DNA of 5,272 bases from Methanosarcinales archaeon. GTDB lineage: Archaea > Halobacteriota > Syntropharchaeia > Alkanophagales > Methanospirareceae. The translations under genes were made by a program, and so were the position numbers. Positions 1 through 5,129 of the stretch are shown here, in pieces. The notes below the pieces were generated by a model, which ran no database searches, was not told the DNA's origin, and saw only the letters and a program-made list of their open reading frames with translations. Position 1 is the stretch's first letter, and the number at the start of each line of letters is the position of its first letter. Location: assembly GCA_025464275.1 (NCBI GenBank), contig JAODGR010000056.1, forward strand, positions 24,293 to 29,564, given 5' to 3'.

Positions 1-399
1 TCACTACACTATGCCAACTTGAGGGTGCGCAATGAGAGGGACTATATATTTGAGGCTCAGATATGGCAATCTGAGCGTATAATAAAGGAAGGTAGCGGGA
101 TGGTACTGCTAAGTCCCTTCGGGAATAAGACCATGCACCTGGGTGTGAAGGAGCGGAGCATAGAGATTACACCCGGGATAAAAATATCAGAGTTCATACC
201 GGAAGGACGAGCAACATCACTACCTTCACCCGTTCCGGCACCGAAGCCTGCTATGCCTGGTTTCACCTCTTTACCCGCAGTGGTATCCACGATTTCACTG
301 GTGCTATTATCATGGGTTCTGAGGAACAGAACCAGGCACAGGAACAGGCTCAGGGCGAAGGGGAGGGATAGAGATATGAGAGGGATACGGAGGATGTAG
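1..399 (+). CDS. C-terminal part of a probable surface protein with a PGF-CTERM-like anchor (5' end outside the window)
   Basis: The frame is open from the first base, with no stop before the TAG at 397-399, so this is most likely the end of a longer gene. The TTG at 19 has no ribosome binding site in front of it. The visible part begins with about 65 residues of soluble, beta-like sequence containing an N-glycosylation sequon (NKT). A Pro-rich linker (about 214-255) follows, then a PGF tripeptide (256-264), a hydrophobic stretch of about 19 residues, and an Arg-rich tail. Order and composition match the archaeal PGF-CTERM sorting signal, which archaeosortase A (ArtA) is known to process in S-layer-type proteins. 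The expected location is therefore the outer cell surface. The enzymatic or structural role of the main body cannot be told from this fragment. Unusually, the tail after the hydrophobic segment is about 25 residues; known signals normally end after a few basic residues. The gene ends 6 bp before the next gene, whose GGAGG site lies inside its last codons. Confidence 0.72.
   Translation, partial: SLHYANLRVRNERDYIFEAQIWQSERIIKEGSGMVLLSPFGNKTMHLGVKERSIEITPGIKISEFIPEGRATSLPSPVPAPKPAMPGFTSLPAVVSTISLVLLSWVLRNRTRHRNRLRAKGRDRDMRGIRRM
256..396 (+). other. PGF-CTERM-like archaeosortase sorting signal with extended basic tail
   Basis: The encoded segment has P-G-F, then a hydrophobic helix (TSLPAVVSTISLVLLSWVL, about 265-321), then RNRTRHRNR and more basic residues to the stop. 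It is preceded by a linker rich in Pro, Ala and Ser. This tripartite layout is the hallmark of PGF-CTERM proteins. The match rests on the tripeptide, hydrophobic run and basic cluster seen by eye, not on a profile score. A plain C-terminal membrane anchor is the alternative. Confidence 0.6.
389..393 (+). promoter_or_regulatory. Ribosome binding site for the small two-helix membrane protein
   Basis: GGAGG lies inside the last codons of the upstream gene, 12 nt before the ATG at 406 and 18 nt before a second in-frame ATG at 412. The spacing favours the first ATG. Its position inside the preceding gene fits coupled translation within one operon. Confidence 0.5.
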
Positions 400-405
400 T
401 AGGAA

Positions 406-651
406 ATGGGAATGGCAGAAGAGGGTAGGAGCACAGGAGGAGATATAGCAAGATACTTCAGGCTTGGCGTCTTCGTCATCCTCATGAGCCTGCTCGCTGT
501 AGCCACCTTTGGGTTCTATTTCTTCTCTATGGACGCCATTGCCAGGCTATTCAGATATGAGTATCGCTCGCTGGTGCAGGCGGGCTTCGCTGCCTGTGTC
601 ATCGCGGTGATCATCTATCTGCTTAGGGTGGTGGTACTGAAGGAGCGATGA
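406..651 (+). CDS. Small two-helix integral membrane protein of unknown function
   Basis: This encodes 81 residues that I do not recognise as a named family. After a polar N-terminus of about 15 residues come two hydrophobic segments, about residues 20-41 and 55-78. A short loop with several Arg (DAIARLFRYEYR) joins them, and the protein ends in Lys-Glu-Arg. It is therefore predicted to be a hairpin in the cytoplasmic membrane. The Arg-rich loop and the basic termini give no clear orientation. There are no catalytic motifs. It starts 6 bp after the upstream surface-protein gene, and its TGA overlaps the ATG of nadM (ATGA), so it is almost certainly co-transcribed and translationally coupled with both. 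The good ribosome binding site and tight packing argue that it is a real gene despite its size. A second ATG at 412 would shorten it by two residues. It could be a small accessory subunit to one of the neighbouring membrane proteins, but that is a guess. Confidence 0.75.
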   Translation: MGMAEEGRSTGGDIARYFRLGVFVILMSLLAVATFGFYFFSMDAIARLFRYEYRSLVQAGFAACVIAVIIYLLRVVVLKER

Positions 652-1178
652 GAGCACTCTACATAGGGCGGTTCCAGCCTTACCATCTCGGGCACCATGT
701 GGTGATAAAGCAGATAGCATCGGAGGTGGATGAGGTGATCATCTGCATCGGCTCGGCACAGCGGAGCCACGAACTGGATAATCCTTTCACCGCGGGTGAG
801 CGATATTTGATGATTTCAAGGTCATTAAGGGAGGATGATATCCTCAATTTCTACATCGTGCCCATTCTGGACGTTAACTGGAATGCAGTGTGGGTCTCAC
901 ATGTTGAATCGCTGATACCACCGGTGGAGGTGGTGTACACGAATAATCCATTGATAGAGCGATTATTCAAGGAGCGTGGATACGTGGTGCGAACACCCCT
1001 CCTGTTCAACCGTGGTGAATACTCAGGCAGTGAGATAAGGAGAAGGATGCTGAATGGGGACAGCTGGGAAAATCTCGTACCCAGGGCGGTGGTGGAAGTG
1101 ATAAAGGAGATTGGGGGTGAGGAGAGGCTGAAAGACCTGAGGAGGAGTGATGAGAGTGAGGAATATAGAGAGGAGTAA
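648..1178 (+). CDS. nadM: Nicotinamide-nucleotide adenylyltransferase, archaeal type (EC 2.7.7.1)
   Basis: Cytoplasmic enzyme that joins NMN and ATP to make NAD+ and pyrophosphate, the adenylyl-transfer step of NAD biosynthesis. The 176 residues match the archaeal NadM length (about 170-180). The N-terminus carries the nucleotidyltransferase signature GRFQPYHLGH (residues 7-16), with the HxGH motif at 13-16. Further family blocks are IICIGSAQ (31-38), NPFTAGER (45-52), the NWNAVW segment (77-82), and the C-terminal phosphate-binding motif YSGSEIRRRM (125-134), equivalent to the usual SGTxxR. All catalytic motifs are intact. The start is fixed by homology, because the first beta strand begins at residue 2, and by the ATGA overlap with the upstream gene; AGGAG at 641-645 precedes it at a very short distance. 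The last 29 bases are shared with the next gene in another frame, so the acidic tail (SDESEEYREE) is constrained by that overlap. Membrane-protein neighbours on both sides are not obviously part of NAD metabolism. Confidence 0.95.
   Translation: MRALYIGRFQPYHLGHHVVIKQIASEVDEVIICIGSAQRSHELDNPFTAGERYLMISRSLREDDILNFYIVPILDVNWNAVWVSHVESLIPPVEVVYTNNPLIERLFKERGYVVRTPLLFNRGEYSGSEIRRRMLNGDSWENLVPRAVVEVIKEIGGEERLKDLRRSDESEEYREE
1139..1146 (+). promoter_or_regulatory. Ribosome binding site inside the end of nadM
   Basis: GAGGAGGA precedes GTG (1147) and ATG (1150). The GAGG at 1139-1142 sits 7 nt before the ATG, whereas the GTG abuts the motif directly, which favours ATG at 1150 as the initiator of the downstream membrane protein. 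Confidence 0.55.
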
Positions 1179-1674
1179 GGAGAGGGAGGAATACGTACAG
1201 GGGCTGAAGAAGGTACTTATACCCTCCTTATTTGGCATTCTCGCTGGCGTTATCTGTTTCTATCTGTATGTGGCTTATCCGCTCATGGTCATAGATGACG
1301 GTACCGTAGCCACGTCTCTGGACAGGGGAATCATCCCAGCCAATCTATCAGCCCGGTTTGAGGATATGGGCATTGCCCTCGGTGGCGATGATGGGCAGAA
1401 TATCACAGTGGTGAAGATGGACAGAGGGGCAGATAAATGGGTGATAAACAGTGAGTACATAATAAGGAGGCAATCGGAGAGGTTAAATATATATCAAAGT
1501 CCGATATCTGAGGACTGGCTACTCATTGCACTACTCTTAGTCCTCGTTCAGAAATTTGTGTATCCCTATATGCATACCCGTATAGAGGGTGCTAAGGACT
1601 GGTTATCGGTGGGATTCATAACTTCCTTCTGCTGGTTCATCGTCTTTACATTGCTATTGACTGCCCTATTCTGA
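1150..1674 (+). CDS. Three-helix membrane protein with an extracytoplasmic domain, function unknown
   Basis: About 174 residues from the ATG; a GTG one codon upstream at 1147 is possible. I do not recognise the family. The N-terminus is highly charged (RSKEREE) and cytoplasmic by the positive-inside rule. Transmembrane helix 1 spans about residues 21-47. It is followed by a polar domain of about 75 residues containing two N-glycosylation sequons (NLS and NIT), which fits exposure outside the membrane. Helix 2 (about 122-141, WLLIALLLVLVQKFVYPY), a short cytoplasmic loop with basic residues, and helix 3 (about 151-174) close the protein, which ends right at the membrane. There are no Cys pairs, heme or metal motifs. 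It overlaps the end of nadM by 29 bp and is the last gene of the + operon, stopping 7 bp short of the convergent regulator gene. It might be a membrane partner of the surface protein or of the small hairpin protein in the same operon; this is context only. Confidence 0.8.
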   Translation: MRVRNIERSKEREEYVQGLKKVLIPSLFGILAGVICFYLYVAYPLMVIDDGTVATSLDRGIIPANLSARFEDMGIALGGDDGQNITVVKMDRGADKWVINSEYIIRRQSERLNIYQSPISEDWLLIALLLVLVQKFVYPYMHTRIEGAKDWLSVGFITSFCWFIVFTLLLTALF

Positions 1675-1681
1675 ATAAAGC

Positions 1682-2032
1682 TCAACGAACCATCGAACTC
1701 TTCAGCTCCTCTACCACTGCCAGCACCTTACGCCCCAGTTCCGTGAGGTGATAGACGAGGAACTTACCATTCTTATTGTAGTCCACCAGCTTCGCATCCT
1801 TCAGCTGTTTCAGGTGATACGACATGAGTGAATACTTCATATCGGTCAAATCGAGGAATACACATACACAGAGGTCACGGACATTCAACGCCCTCAGTAT
1901 CGCTATCCGCAATGGGTCGGAGAGGGCTTTAAAAATCAGGGCTACATCTGCTACATCCTCCCTCACCAGCCGCCTTAACTCCTCCAGAGTGCCACTGGAG
2001 ATCTCATAAGAGGGCGGTATCACAGTCCTCAT
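1682..2032 (-). CDS. ArsR-family winged-helix repressor with a DLCVC metal-site motif
   Basis: A 116-residue cytoplasmic DNA-binding protein, usual length for ArsR/SmtB regulators, which act as dimers and leave DNA when metal or oxidant binds. The segment FKALSDPLRIAILRAL (residues 34-49) is the typical ArsR opening. DLCVC (53-57) corresponds to the alpha-3 metal site known from ELCVCDL proteins, with Cys55 and Cys57. The third Cys found in some arsenic sensors is absent (Leu60), and there is no Cys in the N-terminal arm, so the ligand cannot be assigned. The recognition helix is about YSLMSYHLKQLKDAKLV (67-83), and the wing is NKNGKFLVYHLTELG. The start is the ATG at 2032-2030, behind a strong ribosome binding site at 2042-2050. 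It lies 33 bp downstream of the HAD gene on the same strand, probably in one operon, with an internal TATA-like element. A perfect palindrome just before the start codon suggests autoregulation. Confidence 0.9.
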   Translation of the reverse strand: MRTVIPPSYEISSGTLEELRRLVREDVADVALIFKALSDPLRIAILRALNVRDLCVCVFLDLTDMKYSLMSYHLKQLKDAKLVDYNKNGKFLVYHLTELGRKVLAVVEELKSSMVR

Positions 2033-2044
2033 GGTATATATACC
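2033..2044. promoter_or_regulatory. 12-bp perfect palindrome, candidate operator of the ArsR-family regulator
   Basis: GGTATATATACC is its own reverse complement. It occupies the space between the arsR ribosome binding site and its ATG. ArsR-family dimers bind inverted repeats near their own promoters, so a site here would let the protein block its own expression. The core is alternating TA, so part of the symmetry could be chance, and it could also serve as a TATA-like element. Confidence 0.4.
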
Positions 2045-2050
2045 TCCACC
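2042..2050 (-). promoter_or_regulatory. Ribosome binding site of the ArsR-family gene
   Basis: Read on the minus strand this is GGTGGAGGT, with GGAGGT ending 9 nt before the ATG at 2032. It is a near-ideal complement of the 16S rRNA 3' end and supports the chosen start. Confidence 0.7.
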
Positions 2051-2055
2051 TCGTG

Positions 2056-2065
2056 CATTTTATAC
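2056..2065 (-). promoter_or_regulatory. Possible internal TATA box ahead of the ArsR-family gene
   Basis: On the minus strand this reads GTATAAAATG, within the 33-bp gap between the HAD stop and the regulator start. Archaeal transcripts begin about 25 nt downstream of the TATA centre, which would place the start almost at the ATG and leave out the ribosome binding site. Either the transcript is leaderless, or the gene is mainly read through from the HAD promoter and this match is incidental. Confidence 0.3.
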
Positions 2066-3133
2066 CTAACCCAGCTTACCCGCATGTGCTCTCACACGCA
2101 TCCTCATTCGCCTGTGTAGCTCTATTATCTCATCCAGCCTGGCATCCGGTTCTTCTATATTATGGAAATACGGCAGTGCCATCGACCCGTGCATGTTATT
2201 CATATAATCCCTCAGTTCGGTACTGATGCAATCGTCAGGTATATCCTGCGGACTACTCTCGAACTCAACGCGCCTTGAGGTCCATGTATTCACCACATCC
2301 TTCACGCGTGGAATGCCACCCTGAGCAAATGAGTCACAGAGTATGAGCAGGAATGATATATCCACCGATGCGAGTCCCACACTGGCATAAGGTATCGAAT
2401 ATTCATTACCATTGAACACCACCGCTAAACCACCTTCCTCCTTCACCAGTTCCAGCATCTTATAATCGGTTATACTGTCCCCAACTGCGATGGCATCGGT
2501 GAACTTCAGCCCTTTATCTCTCATGATCGCTCGTATCGCCTCCGCCTTCTTCCCTCCCCCTATCACCCTTATCTTCTCAAGCGGGTGGAAACCAGTGGCA
2601 GGGAGTTCATCGAAGAAGAAGCGGTCCATTAATGAGAAGAGCTCATCCTCCGAGCGAGTCTTTCGCATCGCCTCCTCTACTCGCCTCGTCGCTTCCATTA
2701 GCCTCTGCTTCAATATCGCATCCGGCATCAAATGTGCAAAGTTCAGCGGTGTGCATACAATATTAGCAGGTTCCACACCCAGCTTTTCACCTATGTGGTA
2801 TGCATGCTGCTCATAACTGGTTGAGATGATGTATATCTCCCAGCCACGGGCGCGTAAACGCTCTATCAGGTATCTCGCACCTTCTACAAGCGTTGCATGC
2901 TCAGACACACGTCTTATATCCGACTCCGTTATCCCGTGCAGCATGAGGAAAGGGATTATCAATGCGAGAGTATCACCGGGCTCATAACCCTCTCGACCTT
3001 CAAGCGTCAATATGTCATCGTATCGGCTTATAGCCTCGAATATGGATGCACCTTCTTCACCTATCAGCTTCATCACCTCATATGCATTGTCCTGCGGTGA
3101 TAGTGGTCCCTCGAGGTCGAAGAAGATTATCAT
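2066..3133 (-). CDS. HAD-superfamily phosphohydrolase, archaeal COG4030/EhaR-like type
   Basis: A 355-residue, probably cytoplasmic HAD-fold protein. Motif I is FFDLEGPL (residues 4-11), with Asp6 as the expected nucleophile and Glu8 where most HAD phosphatases have Asp. Motif II is IISTS (102-106). A Lys in GGGKK (K195/K196) is the likely motif III, and GDSITD (218-223) is motif IV with Asp219 and Asp223. A helical insert lies between motifs I and II (about 12-95) and another charged insert between II and III (about 127-188). About 85 residues follow the core (270-355), ending in a basic helix, and make it longer than a simple HAD enzyme. The overall pattern recalls archaeal HAD proteins sometimes labelled EhaR, after a gene in the eha hydrogenase cluster; I recall this from memory, and no hydrogenase genes are visible here. 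Substrate unknown. There is no real ribosome binding site, and the TATA box is close, so the mRNA is probably leaderless or nearly so. The ArsR-family gene follows by 33 bp. Confidence 0.85.
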   Translation of the reverse strand: MIIFFDLEGPLSPQDNAYEVMKLIGEEGASIFEAISRYDDILTLEGREGYEPGDTLALIIPFLMLHGITESDIRRVSEHATLVEGARYLIERLRARGWEIYIISTSYEQHAYHIGEKLGVEPANIVCTPLNFAHLMPDAILKQRLMEATRRVEEAMRKTRSEDELFSLMDRFFFDELPATGFHPLEKIRVIGGGKKAEAIRAIMRDKGLKFTDAIAVGDSITDYKMLELVKEEGGLAVVFNGNEYSIPYASVGLASVDISFLLILCDSFAQGGIPRVKDVVNTWTSRRVEFESSPQDIPDDCISTELRDYMNNMHGSMALPYFHNIEEPDARLDEIIELHRRMRMRVRAHAGKLG

Positions 3134-3158
3134 TCCAATAAATAGGAAGAGAGAAGCC

Positions 3159-3175
3159 TATTTATTTTATATATG
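3159..3175 (-). promoter_or_regulatory. TATA box of the HAD-arsR operon (minus strand)
   Basis: On the minus strand the sequence reads CATATATAAAATAAATA, a strong A/T-rich TATA element about 30 nt upstream of the HAD ATG at 3133. A start of transcription about 25 nt downstream would leave a leader of roughly 10 nt or less, in line with the lack of a ribosome binding site. Confidence 0.5.
3166..3173 (+). promoter_or_regulatory. TATA box of thrS (plus strand)
   Basis: TTTATATA is an exact match to the archaeal consensus box. It lies 30 bp before the TTG start at 3204, giving an expected transcript start near 3195, and it shares its bases with the opposing TATA element of the HAD gene. Confidence 0.55.
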
Positions 3176-3191
3176 AAGGGATTAGGTATAG

Positions 3192-3196
3192 GGTGA
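3192..3196 (+). promoter_or_regulatory. Ribosome binding site that supports the TTG start of thrS
   Basis: GGTGA (inside GGGTGA) ends 7 nt before the TTG at 3204 and pairs with the CACC part of the 16S 3' end. There is an in-frame TAG at 3189-3191 and no ATG or GTG between it and the TTG. Confidence 0.5.
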
Positions 3197-3203
3197 AGCG
3201 GAA

Positions 3204-5090
3204 TTGCAACTGCTCTTCATACATTCGGATTTCATAGAGTACGAAGCTAAGGAGAAGACAGAAGTAGCTGAAGAGATAGGGATAGAGAATCGTACCGAGC
3301 GTGTGGAAGAGGCACTGGTGGTCTTCATCGCGGTGGAGCGTGGTGATGAACGTGATAGGGGATACGTGGTCGAGAAAGCGGTGAATGAGATTATATCCAT
3401 CGCGAATCGTGTAAATACCACCCGGGTGGTTCTGTATCCGTATGCACACCTGAGTGCTGAGCTGGCTACGCCTGAGGTCAGCCGTGAGATACTGATAGCG
3501 CTGGCGGATGAGCTGCGCGCACAGGACGCGGAGCTGGAAGTGAAGAGAGCGCCTTTTGGATGGTATAAAGCCTTTACACTGCGCTGTAAGGGGCATCCAC
3601 TATCCGAGCTATCGCGCAGGATAAGGTTAGAAGCCGCGAGTAAACGCGAATCTAAGGCGCTGGAAGCCGAGGAGAAGGCGGAATCGCGCTTCTTCTTCAT
3701 GAGAGAGGAGGGTGAGGGTGAGCTCATATCACCACACGAGTTCCAGTTTGATACCTCAACTGAGAACCTGCGTAAGTTCTACCTCTACGAGAGTGAGAAG
3801 CGGCGTGAGGTGGATAAGATACCGCCGCACGTGGAGCTGATGAGACGCTTAGAGATCGCGGATTACGAACCCTCCTCTGACCCCGGTAACATGCGGTTTT
3901 ATCCACGTGGCGAACTGATAAAGAGGCTGATAGAGGATTATGTCCGTGATGCGGTAGCGAATTACGGCGCTGCCGAGGTGGAGACGCCTCTGATGTACAG
4001 CATGAAGCATCCATCATTGAAGGACTATATAGAGCGTTTCCCTGCACGTCAGTATTCATTGCTGGGCAAAGACGAGAGACCGGATCTGTTCTTACGCTTC
4101 TCTGCCTGCTTCGGGCAGTTCCTCATGAGTAAAGACATGAGTATATCGTATAAGAACCTGCCATTGAAGCTGTTTGAACTCGCTTATTCCTTCAGGAGGG
4201 AGAAACGAGGCGAGCTCGTGGGCTTGCGACGCCTGCGTAAGTTCACAATGCCTGATATGCATACCATGTGCCGTGATATGAATGAGGCACTGGAGGAATT
4301 CAAGCAGCAGTATGAGTTATGCATGCGTGTGCTCTCTGATATCGGATTCTCCACGGATGACTACGAAGTGGCGATAAGATTCACGAGGGATTTCTATGAG
4401 GCACATCGCTCCTTCATAAAGGAGCTGGTGGGGATAGCAGGCAAGCCGGTACTGATAGAGATGTGGAATCAGCGGTTCTTCTATTTCGTGCTCAAGTTCG
4501 AGTTCAACTTCGTGGATGCACTGGGTAAAGCATCAGCACTCTCCACGGTACAGATTGATGTGGAGAACGCAGCGCGGTACGGTATAAGATACGTGGATGC
4601 GGGTGGAGAGGAGAGAGAGCCGGTGATACTCCACTGCTCACCGAGCGGCGCGATCGAGCGGTGCATGTATGCTTTACTGGAGAAGGCGTACATGGAGAGT
4701 GAGAAGGGGCAACCGCCAATGCTACCTCTCTGGCTTTCACCCACCCAATTACGACTGATTCCGGTTGCCGAGCGGCATCTGGAGTACATCTGGAGTTTGC
4801 TACCCGCGCTGGAGGGTATAAGGGTGGATGTGGACGACCGTGATGAGACGGTATCGAAGAAGATACGGGATGCCGGTCGCGAATGGATTCCCTATGTGGG
4901 AGTGATTGGAGACCGTGAGGTGGAGAGGAAGACGGTGAACCTCAATATCAGGGCGACACGTGCTACCGAGGAGGTGGAGGTGGCGGAATTGAGACGTATA
5001 ATAGAGGGGAATATAAAGGGCGCGGGCATGCCCTACCGGAGATTGCCTCTACCTGTTAGATTAGCGGAACGTGTGCGATTCTCCGGATAG
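3204..5090 (+). CDS. thrS: Threonyl-tRNA synthetase, archaeal type with DTD-like editing domain (EC 6.1.1.3)
   Basis: Cytoplasmic class II enzyme that charges tRNA-Thr with threonine and removes mischarged serine. The 628 residues match the full archaeal length. Residues 1-140 form the archaeal editing domain related to D-aminoacyl-tRNA deacylase. His82, Tyr121, Lys122 and Glu135 line up with residues reported as important in the Pyrococcus enzyme, so proofreading looks intact. The catalytic core (about 200-495) holds motif 1 (about 238-266), motif 2 (FRRE, 330-333, then GELVGLRRLRKFTMPDMH), and motif 3 around Arg486 in PSGAIER. The zinc ligands Cys302, His353 and His477 are all present. The anticodon-binding domain covers about 505-605. 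TTG is chosen because QLLFIHSDFIEYEAK is the usual family beginning, an in-frame stop lies five codons upstream, and GGTGA is well spaced. It is monocistronic by context: divergent from the HAD gene and convergent with the peroxiredoxin gene. Confidence 0.97.
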   Translation: MQLLFIHSDFIEYEAKEKTEVAEEIGIENRTERVEEALVVFIAVERGDERDRGYVVEKAVNEIISIANRVNTTRVVLYPYAHLSAELATPEVSREILIALADELRAQDAELEVKRAPFGWYKAFTLRCKGHPLSELSRRIRLEAASKRESKALEAEEKAESRFFFMREEGEGELISPHEFQFDTSTENLRKFYLYESEKRREVDKIPPHVELMRRLEIADYEPSSDPGNMRFYPRGELIKRLIEDYVRDAVANYGAAEVETPLMYSMKHPSLKDYIERFPARQYSLLGKDERPDLFLRFSACFGQFLMSKDMSISYKNLPLKLFELAYSFRREKRGELVGLRRLRKFTMPDMHTMCRDMNEALEEFKQQYELCMRVLSDIGFSTDDYEVAIRFTRDFYEAHRSFIKELVGIAGKPVLIEMWNQRFFYFVLKFEFNFVDALGKASALSTVQIDVENAARYGIRYVDAGGEEREPVILHCSPSGAIERCMYALLEKAYMESEKGQPPMLPLWLSPTQLRLIPVAERHLEYIWSLLPALEGIRVDVDDRDETVSKKIRDAGREWIPYVGVIGDREVERKTVNLNIRATRATEEVEVAELRRIIEGNIKGAGMPYRRLPLPVRLAERVRFSG

Positions 5091-5094
5091 GCAA

Positions 5095-5121
5095 GTACCA
5101 GGTTCAGGTACCAGGTATCAG
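5095..5121. repeat. Short imperfect heptamer repeat between thrS and the peroxiredoxin gene
   Basis: The spacer contains GTACCAG, GTTCAG, GTACCAG and GTATCAG in direct succession, followed by a weaker TTATC. Two copies carry an exact 9-nt match, GTACCAGGT, at 5095-5103 and 5108-5116. It fills most of the 39-bp convergent gap. No T-rich archaeal terminator is seen. Confidence 0.55.
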
Positions 5122-5129
5122 TTATCGAC

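Noticed and set aside
19..21. TTG as a true start of the first gene
   Set aside because: The frame continues to the window edge without a stop, and no ribosome binding site precedes the TTG.
57..506. 149-residue minus-strand open frame
   Set aside because: It overlaps two + genes with good context, lacks a ribosome binding site and has a Ser/Leu/Pro-rich composition typical of antisense reading.
1466..1495. GGAGG followed by TTAAATATATATC inside the three-helix membrane protein gene, resembling a promoter or ribosome binding site
   Set aside because: No suitable start codon follows at the right distance, and the segment is in the middle of an intact reading frame.
1675..1681. Possible bidirectional terminator between the convergent genes
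   Set aside because: Only 7 bp separate the stops, with no T-tract or stem on either strand.
2490..3100. Plus-strand frames inside the HAD gene
   Set aside because: They are antisense to a gene with intact HAD motifs and have no initiation signals or recognisable domains.
3162..3727. Two long minus-strand frames (144 and 181 residues) opposite the start of thrS
   Set aside because: Both lie over the well-conserved ThrRS editing domain. Their Ser- or Leu/Arg-rich composition is what reverse reading of that gene gives, and neither has recognisable motifs.
4481..4789. Minus-strand frames over the 3' half of thrS
   Set aside because: They are shadows of the catalytic core; the sense frame is fully conserved with motif 3 and the zinc-binding His.
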